Part shown: positions 32,193-40,674 of the stretch, one piece after another | How the letters are laid out: every line of letters begins with the position of its first letter | Position numbering within the stretch: the stretch's first letter is position 1 | DNA from: Brevibacillus aydinogluensis | Lineage (GTDB): Bacteria; Bacillota; Bacilli; Brevibacillales; Brevibacillaceae | Direction: 5' to 3' (one strand) | Length of the DNA: 64,000 nucleotides | Assembly (NCBI RefSeq): GCF_031954365.1 | Contig: NZ_JAUSVZ010000015.1 | Program-made: the position numbers and the translations under genes | The notes under the pieces: model-generated | What the model was told of the DNA's origin: nothing | Databases searched by the model: none | Seen by the model: the letters and a program-made list of their open reading frames with translations, nothing else

Positions 32193-33449
32193 TTATGCCG
32201 AAATGGCCGGCGATTTTTCGTCCGACAGGGCAGGCGGATGAAACTCGTTCTCGTGCTTGGCGATGACCACCGCAGCCACGCCGTTGCCGATCAGGTTGGT
32301 GATGGCACGGGCTTCCGACATAAAGCGGTCGACACCGAGCAGGAGCGCGATGCCCTCGACCGGGATCATCGGGAACGCGGCCAGCGTTGCCGCCAGGGTG
32401 ATGAAACCGGAGCCGGTGACGCCGGCTGCCCCTTTGGACGTGAGCATCAAAATGCCGAGCAGGGTCAGCTGCTGCCAGACGGACAGGTCGACGCCGTATG
32501 CCTGCGCGATGAACAGAGCGGCCATGGAGAGGTAAATGGACGTGCCGTCCAGGTTGAACGAATATCCGGTGGGCACGACCAGACCGACAACCGATTTGGA
32601 ACAGCCGTATTTTTCCAGACGCTCCATCATGCGGGGCAGCGCCGATTCGGACGACGAAGTGCCCAACACCAGCAGGATTTCTTCGCGAATGTATTTGATA
32701 AACGAGAAAATGTTAAAGTTGAAGAAGCGGGCAATCAGCCCCAGCACCACGACGATGAACAAAAACATCGTGATGTAGACCGACCCCATCAAGAGGCCCA
32801 GTCGTTTCAGGGAGTCGAGGCCAAAGGTGCCGATGGTGTAGGCCATCGCTCCGAATGCGGCGAGCGGGGAGACTCTCATGATCATGTTGACGACGCCGAA
32901 GAATCCGTGCGCCAGCTTGTCAAACAGGTTGATCACCGGCTGGGCGGCGGAGCCCATGGCTGCGAGCGACAGGCCGAACAGGACGGCGAAGAACAGGATG
33001 GGCAGCAGTTCGCCTTTGGCCATGGCGTTGACCACGTTGTCCGGAATGATTCCGACGAGGAAGTCGATAAAGCCGTGACTGGTCTCCTCAGCCGCTTTCG
33101 TGTACTTGGAGATGTCAGCGCCGCTAAGGCCGGTCTTGTCAAAGCCGACGCCCGGCTTGATGATGTTGACCACGACCAGGCCGATGGCCAGCGCGATTGT
33201 GGTAACGATTTCAAAATAAATCAGCGCCTTGCCGCCGATTTTTCCCACCTTCTTCATGTCGCCCATGCCGGCGATGCCGTTGACGACGGTGAAGAAGACG
33301 ATCGGCGGGATGACCATTTTGATCAACTTGACGAATACGTCTGCCAACACTTTCAGTTCAGCCCCGAACTTGGGCGCAAACTGGCCGACGAGAATACCGA
33401 GGATAATGGCGATCACGACCTGCACGGTCAGGTTTTTAAAAATACGCAT
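32193..33449 (-). CDS. dctA: C4-dicarboxylate:cation symporter (DctA / B. subtilis DctP-like)
   Basis: A 418-residue member of the DAACS/SLC1 family. Hallmarks are the serine-rich hairpin LGTSSSESALPRM near residue 275, the VPTGYSFNLDGTSIYL helix and TSKGAAGVTGSGFITLAATL near residue 345. It should import succinate, fumarate and malate. Start ATG at 33449 after GGGAGGGG; a longer frame adds eight unlikely residues. It lies 2.6 kb from dctB and 3.8 kb from dctSR, whose B. subtilis counterparts control the equivalent symporter gene. A cre-like box lies just upstream. Confidence 0.92.
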   Translation of the reverse strand: MRIFKNLTVQVVIAIILGILVGQFAPKFGAELKVLADVFVKLIKMVIPPIVFFTVVNGIAGMGDMKKVGKIGGKALIYFEIVTTIALAIGLVVVNIIKPGVGFDKTGLSGADISKYTKAAEETSHGFIDFLVGIIPDNVVNAMAKGELLPILFFAVLFGLSLAAMGSAAQPVINLFDKLAHGFFGVVNMIMRVSPLAAFGAMAYTIGTFGLDSLKRLGLLMGSVYITMFLFIVVVLGLIARFFNFNIFSFIKYIREEILLVLGTSSSESALPRMMERLEKYGCSKSVVGLVVPTGYSFNLDGTSIYLSMAALFIAQAYGVDLSVWQQLTLLGILMLTSKGAAGVTGSGFITLAATLAAFPMIPVEGIALLLGVDRFMSEARAITNLIGNGVAAVVIAKHENEFHPPALSDEKSPAISA

Positions 33450-33472
33450 AAGTCCCCTCCCTTTTACGCACA

Positions 33473-33487
33473 ATGAAAGCGCTTTAC
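33473..33487 (-). promoter_or_regulatory. Cre-like box upstream of dctA
   Basis: ATGAAAGCGCTTTAC (plus strand) shares 14 of 15 bases with the box before the maoC operon. It differs from cre consensus in the last two bases. It lies 24 nt upstream of the dctA start. Confidence 0.45.
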
Positions 33488-33601
33488 ATTCTCTGTACTT
33501 GCATTCTAAAGAATTGCTGGAATATTGGAAATGATACGGTCATATTGGTTGTTTTGGTCTTTTTGGTCACAGAGCATGCGGGGAGCGGAGACAAGCAAAA
33601 T

Positions 33602-33634
33602 GCCCTTGGCCCGCCAATCCGGCAAGCCAAGGGC
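33602..33634 (-). terminator. Terminator-like hairpin after the TrpD-like gene
   Basis: GCCCTTGGC/GCCAAGGGC 9-bp stem, followed on the minus strand by ATTTTGC. The T-run is short. Confidence 0.5.
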
Positions 33635-33662
33635 TGTATGGGTGCGGGGAATTTTTTCGACA

Positions 33663-34730
33663 TCAGGTGCCGATATGGCCTGCATCGCGAGCGGAAGCGG
33701 CGGGTGCTGCGGATGGTGCGGCTGCATCCAGCCACTGTCTGTACCGGTCCCAAGCCTCTCGGGAATCTAGCGCCTGGCGGGCCGCGGCCACACCTTCATC
33801 CAAGTTCGGGACGCGCCCGGTGATCCACAGCCGCAGGGCACTGTTTAGGAGCACCATGTTGCGGTAGGCAGGTTCGGCTGTTCCGTTCAGCACCGCTTCC
33901 GCCGTCTGCCGCTGCAGTTCCGGCGTCCAGTCGGTATCCGGCGCTTCCGCCTGCAAGCCGAGCGAGGCCGGATCGACGACGAAGGGACGACAGCTGCCGT
34001 TTTCCACGATCAAGGCGCGGCTCGGTTTGGCGGCGGACACGTCTTCGGAGCCTTCCATGCCCTGCACGACGATTCCCCGTTCCACTCCGAGACGGAGCAG
34101 CAGTTCCGCCACTTTTTCAAATACCGTGCCGTGGAAGATGCCGATGGCCATGGACGGAGAGTCGGCTGGCCGCAGCAGCTTTTCCACCGTGTTGAACAGG
34201 GTGCGGACGCCGAGCTCCAGCCGCAGGGGGCGCAGCTTGTGCAGCGCGGGACACCACGTTTCCGTGGGGACAATCAGGACGCCGCTGCGCTCGGCAGCCG
34301 ACAAAAGCGCCTGCCTGTCGGCGGCATCCACGGATACGCCTGCGGTCTTTAACACGTCCGTCAGCGTGATGCCCCACTTGGGCGGCAGCGATGGACTGCC
34401 GTGCAGAGTGACCCGCTGCCCGCAAGCGGCCAGTACAAAGGCGGCAGGCAGCGTGGCCATAAACGATTTTCGCCGCCCGTCGTAGGGGCCGGCGCAATCG
34501 AGACTGTCCGGAAACGAGACGGGCGACATGGTCCGGCGTAACACCTCCACAAACGCCGCCAATTCGTCCAGCGACTCCGATTTGATCCGCTCCGCCATCA
34601 GAAACGCGCCCATCTGTGCGGGTGTCGCGCTGCCGTTGAGAAACATCTCTGCCGCTATCGTTGCCTGTTCGTACGTCAGGTCTTTTGCGCCGCGTTTGCC
34701 GCGTCCCACTTCTTTTAACAGTTCATACAT
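33663..34730 (-). CDS. Anthranilate phosphoribosyltransferase-like protein (TrpD2 type)
   Basis: A 355-residue protein of the nucleoside/anthranilate phosphoribosyltransferase fold. The N-terminal helical domain (LTYEQATIAAEMFLNGSATPAQMGAFLMA, read in parts) is TrpD-like. The PRPP region is altered: the TrpD KHGN stretch reads TLHGSPSLPPKWG and GTGGD is replaced by CAGPYDGRRKS. It is thus a paralogue (YbiB/TrpD2 group) rather than the tryptophan-pathway enzyme, and is not next to trp genes. ATG at 34730 after GAGAGGTGA is preferred over a GTG 12 codons upstream with no RBS. Confidence 0.7.
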   Translation of the reverse strand: MYELLKEVGRGKRGAKDLTYEQATIAAEMFLNGSATPAQMGAFLMAERIKSESLDELAAFVEVLRRTMSPVSFPDSLDCAGPYDGRRKSFMATLPAAFVLAACGQRVTLHGSPSLPPKWGITLTDVLKTAGVSVDAADRQALLSAAERSGVLIVPTETWCPALHKLRPLRLELGVRTLFNTVEKLLRPADSPSMAIGIFHGTVFEKVAELLLRLGVERGIVVQGMEGSEDVSAAKPSRALIVENGSCRPFVVDPASLGLQAEAPDTDWTPELQRQTAEAVLNGTAEPAYRNMVLLNSALRLWITGRVPNLDEGVAAARQALDSREAWDRYRQWLDAAAPSAAPAASARDAGHIGT

Positions 34731-34998
34731 CGTGGCTGTCACCTCTCTCAAAATTGCGTCATTCACCGACCATTAACAATCGGGCCGCGTCCAACATATA
34801 TACGATTAAGTATACAGGAATACTATGATTTTTGAGAAGTCGTACAACTAGGTGGACTGGTCGCTGCAGAGCGTCTCTTTTGCTCTACTGAACTCCGGGC
34901 CGCTGCGCTGTCGAATCGGGGACTGTAAAAGCGGGGGAACGAGCAAGATATAAGTGAACGGGGCGAAACAACCAATCGGAGCCATCTCGGTCCTATGA

Positions 34999-35028
34999 TT
35001 GACATGAAACCAAAAGGTGTCATAAAAT
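34999..35028 (+). promoter_or_regulatory. Promoter of the SRPBCC-ArsR operon
   Basis: Consensus TTGACA (34999-35004), 18-bp spacer, TAAAAT (35023-35028). The rest of the 394-nt gap from 34731 holds no supported gene. Confidence 0.65.
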
Positions 35029-35036
35029 CAAAAAAG

Positions 35037-35052
35037 GAAACCATTTGGTTTC
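35037..35052 (+). promoter_or_regulatory. Candidate ArsR-family operator
   Basis: Perfect 16-bp palindrome GAAACCATTTGGTTTC placed at the expected transcription start. A related half, GAAACCAAAAGG, lies at 35006. Likely autoregulatory site of the downstream ArsR protein (inference). Confidence 0.6.
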
Positions 35053-35124
35053 GTATTGCGTACAAGAGTTCCGCTCGGGTTTGCCCCAGGAAAAAGGGAA
35101 GCACACATATCAGGAGGTACGACG

Positions 35125-35550
35125 ATGGAGAACAAAACCCCGCAAACCATTCCGGACATTCGACACACCCAGGTGTTCCATGCACCGATCCAGAAAGTGT
35201 GGGAAGCCGTTGCCACGGCGGAAGGTCTCGCCGCATGGTTCATGCCAAACGACTTTCAACCAGTGGTCGGTCACGAGTTTCACATAAATGCCGGTCCGTT
35301 CGGCATGTCCCCCTGCAAGGTGACGGAAGTGGACCCTCCCAACCGTCTGTCGTTTCACTGGGGGAAAGACTGGATCATTACGTTTGAACTGATAGACCTC
35401 GGCGGGAAAACGGAGTTTACGCTGATCCACTCCGGCTGGAATCCCGATACTGTCACGGAATTCGGCGAACCGCACACGATCGTGCGCGACCGCATGAATC
35501 AGGGCTGGACCGGCATTATCCAAAAACTGGGTAAGTATGTCGAGGGCTGA
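35125..35550 (+). CDS. SRPBCC / AHSA1-like (START-fold) protein
   Basis: A 141-residue protein of the AHSA1 SRPBCC group, which forms a helix-grip cavity for hydrophobic ligands. Visible features are HTQVFHAPIQKVWEAVATAEGLAAWFMP, the middle strands LSFHWGKDWIITFEL, and the C-terminal helix QGWTGIIQKLGKYVEG (given in parts). ATG at 35125 follows AGGAGG. It is cotranscribed with an ArsR regulator, a very common pairing in Bacillota whose physiological ligand is generally unknown. Confidence 0.85.
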   Translation: MENKTPQTIPDIRHTQVFHAPIQKVWEAVATAEGLAAWFMPNDFQPVVGHEFHINAGPFGMSPCKVTEVDPPNRLSFHWGKDWIITFELIDLGGKTEFTLIHSGWNPDTVTEFGEPHTIVRDRMNQGWTGIIQKLGKYVEG

Positions 35551-35551
35551 C

Positions 35552-35932
35552 ATGGCTGCGGCGCCGTCCAGACATGACGTCTTTCAGGCAATTGCCGATC
35601 CCACGCGCCGCCAGCTGCTGAAATTGCTGGGGGATCAGGAATTGCCGGTCACCGTGATCAGCGGACACTTTCCGATGAGCCGGACGGCCGTTTCCAAACA
35701 CCTGCGCATTTTGGCCGAAGCCGGCCTGGTCAAAGGGAGGAAAGTCGGCAGGGAGACGCGCTACCGGCTTGATCCGGAACCGCTGCTCGCAGTGAAGCAG
35801 TGGCTTGCGTATTACGAGCGGTTTTGGGAGAACAAGCTGGCGATGCTCAAACACTACGTGGAGTCCGGCGAAACGGACGGCGCCGAGCCTGTCGCCACGC
35901 GAACAGCGGTCCAGCCGACGAAACAGGAATAA
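35552..35932 (+). CDS. ArsR-family winged-helix regulator
   Basis: A 126-residue regulator. DVFQAIADPTRRQLLKLLG, the recognition helix MSRTAVSKHLRILAEAGLV and the wing GRETRYRLDPEPLL are typical. No cysteine metal site is seen, so it is of the SRPBCC-linked ArsR group rather than a metal sensor. ATG at 35552 with GAGGG upstream fits better than ATG 35537. It follows the SRPBCC stop by 1 nt and probably represses its own operon through the palindrome at 35037. Confidence 0.85.
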   Translation: MAAAPSRHDVFQAIADPTRRQLLKLLGDQELPVTVISGHFPMSRTAVSKHLRILAEAGLVKGRKVGRETRYRLDPEPLLAVKQWLAYYERFWENKLAMLKHYVESGETDGAEPVATRTAVQPTKQE

Positions 35933-36075
35933 CCGCGCAGCCAGCTGCCGCCTGGCCTGACGCTGTGAAGAGAGTGCATGAAGACAGTCCAAGACGGTGC
36001 TTTCCCCGTTTTGGCCTGTCTTTTTTGTCGGGGAAGACGCATTTCCTCGGGGCCAGGGAGATGGAACGAACGTGT

Positions 36076-37125
36076 TTACTGCTGCCTGTGCAGTTTGCTG
36101 ATCTCGTCCATTAACGCCGAACCGATCATCGGGGCAAATGATTTGTACACCGGCTGCAGCGCCTCCCTCCAGACGGCCTGCTCCTGTGGTGTCAGCACGT
36201 GGATTTCCATGCTGCTCTCTTTGGTCAACTGCTTCCACTGCTGCTCGTTCATGGAGACGGCGATTTGGTCGCTGTAGGCCGTCGCCTCCTCCAACGCCTC
36301 GGTCAGCACGCGCTGTACGTCGGGGGGAAGCTTCTCCCAGAACGATTTGTTGATGATCACGGCATATCCCAGATAGCCGTGGTTGCTGACCGTCATGTAT
36401 TTCTGCACCTGGTAGAGACGCTTGCTGTAGATGTTGGAGATGGTGTTTTCCTGGCCGTCCACCTCGTTGTTCGCCAGCTTGCGGTAGACGTCATTGAACG
36501 GAGCCCCCTGGGCTGTCGCCCCCAGCGTGCGAAACTGCGCTTCCAGCACGGGGCTTTGAATGATCCGGAAGCGCTGGCCGGCGAAGTCCTGCGGCGTGCG
36601 AATCGGTTTGTTGCTGGTCATCTGCTTGAAGCCGTTGCTCCAAAAGGCCAGTCCCTTCATGTTCAGCGGCTCCAGCGTCTCAAACAGCATCCCGCCGATC
36701 TTCCCGTGAAACGCCTGCTCAACATCCTGCTGATCGCGAAACACGTAGGGCAGGTCCAGCACCGACCACGCCGGAATCCGGTTGGCCAGATTGGAAAAGG
36801 CGGGAGCAATCATCTGGATGTCGCCGCGCCGCAGCGCATCCATCTCCGTCTGGTCGGAGTGGAGGATACCGTTGGGAAATACCTGCACTTCCACCCGGCC
36901 ATTGGACTTATCCTTGACCAGTTGGGAAAAACGATCCACGGCCAGACCCTTGGGCGTATTTTCCGCTACCACATGGCTGAACTTGATGATAATGCGCTCG
37001 CTCAGCCCTTCCTGCTCCTCGTCGTATCCCAGCGATGCAAACGGCAGGTCGCTGCGAAAGCCGATAATCACGGCGCTGAGCAGGCCCAACAGGACGAACG
37101 CGACAATGCTTGCGATTGATCTCAC
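36076..37125 (-). CDS. dctB: DctP-fold dicarboxylate-binding protein, DctB-like co-sensor
   Basis: A 349-residue TRAP-type binding protein with an uncleaved-looking N-terminal membrane segment (ASIVAFVLLGLLSAVIIGF) and no lipobox. The binding domain shows IIKFSHVVAENTPKGLAVDRFSQ, SNGFKQMTSNKPIRTP, FRIIQSPVLEAQFRTLGA and VDGQENTISNIY. There are no DctQ/DctM genes beside it. Instead it is divergent from a DctS-type kinase, so it should act as the extracytoplasmic co-sensor described for B. subtilis DctB rather than as a transport component. GTG start at 37125 after AGGTG. Confidence 0.85.
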   Translation of the reverse strand: MRSIASIVAFVLLGLLSAVIIGFRSDLPFASLGYDEEQEGLSERIIIKFSHVVAENTPKGLAVDRFSQLVKDKSNGRVEVQVFPNGILHSDQTEMDALRRGDIQMIAPAFSNLANRIPAWSVLDLPYVFRDQQDVEQAFHGKIGGMLFETLEPLNMKGLAFWSNGFKQMTSNKPIRTPQDFAGQRFRIIQSPVLEAQFRTLGATAQGAPFNDVYRKLANNEVDGQENTISNIYSKRLYQVQKYMTVSNHGYLGYAVIINKSFWEKLPPDVQRVLTEALEEATAYSDQIAVSMNEQQWKQLTKESSMEIHVLTPQEQAVWREALQPVYKSFAPMIGSALMDEISKLHRQQ

Positions 37126-37134
37126 GGGCTGACA

Positions 37135-37192
37135 CCTGCTTTACCATCGGTTGATTTGCTTCACGTACTGTACCAAAATATATGGTAGCAGG
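37135..37192. promoter_or_regulatory. Long inverted repeat in the dctB-dctS divergent region
   Basis: CCTGCTTTACCAT (37135-37147) and ATGGTAGCAGG (37182-37192) are inverted copies differing by a 2-nt insertion, about 34 nt apart. They bracket the only intergenic space between the divergent genes. A site for DctR or for autoregulation is possible. Confidence 0.4.
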
Positions 37193-37219
37193 CAAACCTA
37201 CCGGAAAGGAAGAACACTC

Positions 37220-38812
37220 CTGTTCAAGCGTCTGAAAATTAAGTGGAAAATCATGCTGCTGTCAGTCGGCATCGTGCTTTTTTCCCTCTTGATCGGCGGC
37301 ATCATCATCGTGGGCAGCATCATTCGCCTGACCGAGGCGGAGTTGGGACAGCGGCTGATGACCACGGCGCGGACAGTGGCGGAAATCCCGCTCATCCAGA
37401 AAAGCATCCAGGAACCGGACGGCTGGCGGACCATCGCTCCGACCGCACGGCGGATTCGCATCGTCAACGACGTGACGTACGTGGTGGTCATGGACATGAA
37501 CAGGGTCCGCTATTCCGATCCGCTGGACGAGCGCATCGGCACCGTCTTTCTCGGCAAAGACGCGGAGGAGGCGTTTGCCGAGCACACCTACATCCGCAAG
37601 GTGCGGGGGGAGTTGGGAACGGCGCTGCGGGCCTACGTGCCGATCATGAACACCGATCACCAGCAGGTGGGCGTGGTCATGGTGGGCCATCTGCTGCCGA
37701 GCATCCCGCAGATCCTCTACGACCAGCGGGAAAACATCGCGATCACGTTTTTTCTCTCCCTGCTGTTTGGCATCTGGGGTTCGTACCGGCTCGCCCGCCA
37801 CATGAAACGGCAGATGCTCAACCTGGAGCCGGAAGAACTGGCCCGCATGCTGGTGGAGCGCACCGCCACGTTTCACGCCATGCGCGAGGGCGTGATCGCG
37901 ATCGACACGCAGGAGCGGATCACGATCGTCAACGACAAGGCCAAACAGATTTTCAACATCGAAGACGACGTGCTGGGCAGACCGATCCGCGAGGTGATTC
38001 CCGATACCGCGCTGCCGGAAGTGCTGGAGAAGCAGCAAAACTTTTACGACCACGAACTGCACGTCGGAGGGGCGCTGATCTGGTCCAACCGCTTTCTGAT
38101 CAGGACCGACGGGAAAGTCGTCGGGGCGCTGGCCATTTTCCAGGACCGGACCGAAGTGGCGCGGATGGCGGAAGAGCTGACCGGCGTAAAGGCATTCGTC
38201 GACGCGCTCCGCGTGCAAAACCACGAGTACATGAACAAGCTGCACACAATCGCAGGACTTTTGCAGTTGAATCAGAAAGAGAAGGCGCTGCAGTACCTGT
38301 TTGAAATCAGCGAACAGCAGGAAGAGCTGACTGCATTTCTCTCGGCCAAAATCACGGATGAAAGCGTTTCCGGCCTGCTTTTGGGCAAGGTGAGCAGGGG
38401 CAAGGAACTGGGCATTCGCCTCGTCATCGACAGGCGCAGCAATCTGGAGCGCTTCCCGCCGTACATGGATCACCACAATTTCGTGCTGATCCTCGGCAAT
38501 CTGATCGAAAACGCGTTTGACGCTCTGGAGCAGACGGACAAACACGACAAGGAAGTCTACGTCAGCATCGAACAGGATGATGACATCTGCTCCATCCTGG
38601 TGGAAGACAACGGCATCGGCATGGATGACGAGACACGGCGGCGGATGCTGGAGCGCGGCTTCTCCACCAAGGCGGGGAAGAACCGCGGCCTGGGCCTCTA
38701 CCTGGTGCAGCAGCTGGTGACGAAGGGGCGGGGCGAACTGAGCTGCCAGTCGCAGCCAGGCGAAGGCACGAGCTTTTTGATTACCTTTCCGATGAAGGAG
38801 GCGGAAGCGTAG
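37220..38812 (+). CDS. dctS: Sensor histidine kinase DctS (CitA/DcuS family)
   Basis: A kinase of about 530 residues. TM1 (IMLLSVGIVLFSLLIGGIII) and TM2 (ITFFLSLLFGIWGSY) flank an extracytoplasmic PAS-like domain. A cytoplasmic PAS follows, then a SpoOB-type dimerisation helix with the phospho-accepting His in RVQNHEYMNKLHTIAGLL and an ATPase domain with LGNLIENAFDAL, VEDNGIGMD and GLGLYLVQQL. Start is uncertain: the RBS GGAAAGGA points to a CTG at 37220; a TTG at 37151 and an ATG at 37253 are the alternatives in frame. It should sense C4-dicarboxylates together with DctB. Confidence 0.88.
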   Translation: MFKRLKIKWKIMLLSVGIVLFSLLIGGIIIVGSIIRLTEAELGQRLMTTARTVAEIPLIQKSIQEPDGWRTIAPTARRIRIVNDVTYVVVMDMNRVRYSDPLDERIGTVFLGKDAEEAFAEHTYIRKVRGELGTALRAYVPIMNTDHQQVGVVMVGHLLPSIPQILYDQRENIAITFFLSLLFGIWGSYRLARHMKRQMLNLEPEELARMLVERTATFHAMREGVIAIDTQERITIVNDKAKQIFNIEDDVLGRPIREVIPDTALPEVLEKQQNFYDHELHVGGALIWSNRFLIRTDGKVVGALAIFQDRTEVARMAEELTGVKAFVDALRVQNHEYMNKLHTIAGLLQLNQKEKALQYLFEISEQQEELTAFLSAKITDESVSGLLLGKVSRGKELGIRLVIDRRSNLERFPPYMDHHNFVLILGNLIENAFDALEQTDKHDKEVYVSIEQDDDICSILVEDNGIGMDDETRRRMLERGFSTKAGKNRGLGLYLVQQLVTKGRGELSCQSQPGEGTSFLITFPMKEAEA

Positions 38813-39499
38813 ATGGGCGACCCATTTCGCGTGGTCGTCATCGAGGACGACCCGATGGTGCAGGAAGTGAACAGGCAGTTTATCGAACGGGTGCCGTCTT
38901 TCCGCGTGGTCGGCGCGGCCTCCAACGGAGCGGAAGGACTCGCCTTGGTGGAACAATTGAAGCCTGACCTGGTGATCATGGACATTTTCATGCCTGTGCT
39001 GGACGGCGTGCGCACCCTGCAGAAACTGCGCACAGCCAATCAGGCGGTGGACGTGATCGTGATCACGGCGGCCAAGGACAAACCGACGATCCAGGCGATG
39101 CTCCGCAACGGCGTGATGGATTACATCATCAAGCCGTTCAAGTTTGAGCGCATTCAGCAGGCGTTGGAAAACTACCGGGCGTTTCGCCAGCAGTTGGAGC
39201 AGGAGGGCACCGTCTCCCAGGCGGAGGTGGACCAGCTGTTGTTCCGCTCCGCCGCGAAAAGCCCCCGGGAGCTGGAGACGCTGCCGAAAGGGCTGCACAT
39301 GCACACGCTGGAGCAGATTGTCTGCCATCTGCGCCAGGAAAAGCAGCCGCTGTCGGCGGAAGAGGTGGCAGAGCGGGTCGGTATCGCCCGCGTGACGGCG
39401 CGCCGCTACCTTGAATACCTGGAAAAGAGCGGACGGGTGAAACGGGACGTGGCATACGGCGGCGTCGGCCGGCCGACCAACCGGTACGTGCTGGTGTGA
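38813..39499 (+). CDS. dctR: Response regulator DctR (CitB family)
   Basis: A 228-residue regulator. The receiver domain has VVVIEDDPMVQEVN with the acidic pocket, the phospho-Asp in LVIMDIFMPVLDG near residue 54, the Thr in VITAAKD and the Lys in IIKPF. A C-terminal helix-turn-helix (LSAEEVAERVGIARVTARRYLEYL) follows, as in DcuR/CitB proteins. It begins directly after the dctS stop with GGAGGCGG. Likely activates dctA and possibly other dicarboxylate genes in this window. Confidence 0.9.
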   Translation: MGDPFRVVVIEDDPMVQEVNRQFIERVPSFRVVGAASNGAEGLALVEQLKPDLVIMDIFMPVLDGVRTLQKLRTANQAVDVIVITAAKDKPTIQAMLRNGVMDYIIKPFKFERIQQALENYRAFRQQLEQEGTVSQAEVDQLLFRSAAKSPRELETLPKGLHMHTLEQIVCHLRQEKQPLSAEEVAERVGIARVTARRYLEYLEKSGRVKRDVAYGGVGRPTNRYVLV

Positions 39500-39574
39500 C
39501 GCACTTTTCAAAAAATGGCGGTCAGGGGTACGGCAGGGCGGACCAAAAGTATCAATCAGTGAGGAGAATTCCGG

Positions 39575-40507
39575 ATGAACAAGGGACACGCACTGAAACC
39601 AGGGGATACGATCGGGATCATCGCCCCGGCAAGTCCTCCGAAAACAATCGACAGCGTACACAAGGCCAAAGCTGAGCTGGAAGCGTTGGGATTCAAGGTG
39701 GTACTGGGAAGAACCTGCTATGACAGCTATGGCGGCTATCTGGCGGGAACGCCCGAACAACGGGCAGCCGAACTGAACGAGATGTTTGCCGATCCCGACG
39801 TCGACGCCGTGATGGCTTTGCGCGGGGGCTACGGTTCGCCGCAAATCCTGCATCTTCTCGATTACGACATGATTGCGCAAAACCCGAAACTGTTCATCGG
39901 GTACAGCGACATCACCGCGCTGCACACGGCGCTCCGGCAGGAGGCGGGATTGGCGACTCTGCACGGTCCCAACGCATCGCCCGGACTGCTCAGCGGGACC
40001 AACGCGTATACGCGGGAATGTCTGCTGCGCGCCATGACCAGCACCGAGCCGCTGGGCGAGATCGTCAACCCGCCGGGGGAGGAGATCGTCTGCCTGGTGG
40101 AAGGAGAAGCGTGCGGCGAGATCGTCGGCGGCAATCTCTCGCTGGTGGCGGCGCTGGCGGGCACGCCCTACCAGGTGGATGCAAAAGGCAAGCTGCTCTT
40201 CCTGGAGGATGTGGACGAGGAGCCGTACCGGGTGGACCGCATGCTGACCCAGTTGGCGCTGGCCGGCACGTTTGCGGAGTGCGCCGGGATCATCCTCGGC
40301 ACGTGGAACAACTGCACGTCGAAAAAACAGGACAGCTTCACCGTCCTCGACGTCATTTCCAACATGATCGCGCCGTATCAAAAGCCGATGATCTGGAATC
40401 TGCAGGCAGGCCACGGCGAAAACAACGCCGCCCTGCCGTTTGGCGTGCAGGCGTATCTTGACGCGACAGGCTGCCGGCTGATCGTCGAAGAGGCGGTCGT
40501 CCGGTAA
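39575..40507 (+). CDS. ldcA: LD-carboxypeptidase (S66 peptidase family)
   Basis: A 310-residue S66 serine peptidase that removes the terminal D-Ala from muropeptide tetrapeptides, or belongs to the MccF-like branch. The N-terminal LKPGDTIGIIAPASPP, the MALRGGYGSPQIL loop and the nucleophile Ser in FIGYSDITALH near residue 112 are seen. The C-terminal domain has FLEDVDEEPYRVDRML and an AGHGENNAALPFG segment with the catalytic His. No signal peptide, so it is cytoplasmic and suits wall recycling. RBS GAGGAGA before ATG 39575. Confidence 0.9.
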   Translation: MNKGHALKPGDTIGIIAPASPPKTIDSVHKAKAELEALGFKVVLGRTCYDSYGGYLAGTPEQRAAELNEMFADPDVDAVMALRGGYGSPQILHLLDYDMIAQNPKLFIGYSDITALHTALRQEAGLATLHGPNASPGLLSGTNAYTRECLLRAMTSTEPLGEIVNPPGEEIVCLVEGEACGEIVGGNLSLVAALAGTPYQVDAKGKLLFLEDVDEEPYRVDRMLTQLALAGTFAECAGIILGTWNNCTSKKQDSFTVLDVISNMIAPYQKPMIWNLQAGHGENNAALPFGVQAYLDATGCRLIVEEAVVR

Positions 40508-40674
40508 AGGGGCCAATCAGGCGTACTTGCGGAAGGCCGGATTGCTGTCAGGGACGGGGAGATGTTGGCGGCGTCAGGCCGCAGCATCACCGGCGGAATA
40601 AACAGCAGTTCCCAGCGTAATACTAACATCGTTCTGTAGCATCTTCATGCGAGGAAAGGATGAAGTGACGCCGA

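Noticed and set aside
37262..40516. Open frame of over 1000 codons on the minus strand
   Set aside because: It lies fully antisense to dctS, dctR and ldcA, has the His/Arg/Asp-rich composition of a shadow frame in G+C-rich DNA, and shows no domain or RBS.
40508..40674. PerR box before dps
   Set aside because: No close match to TTATAATNATTATAA.
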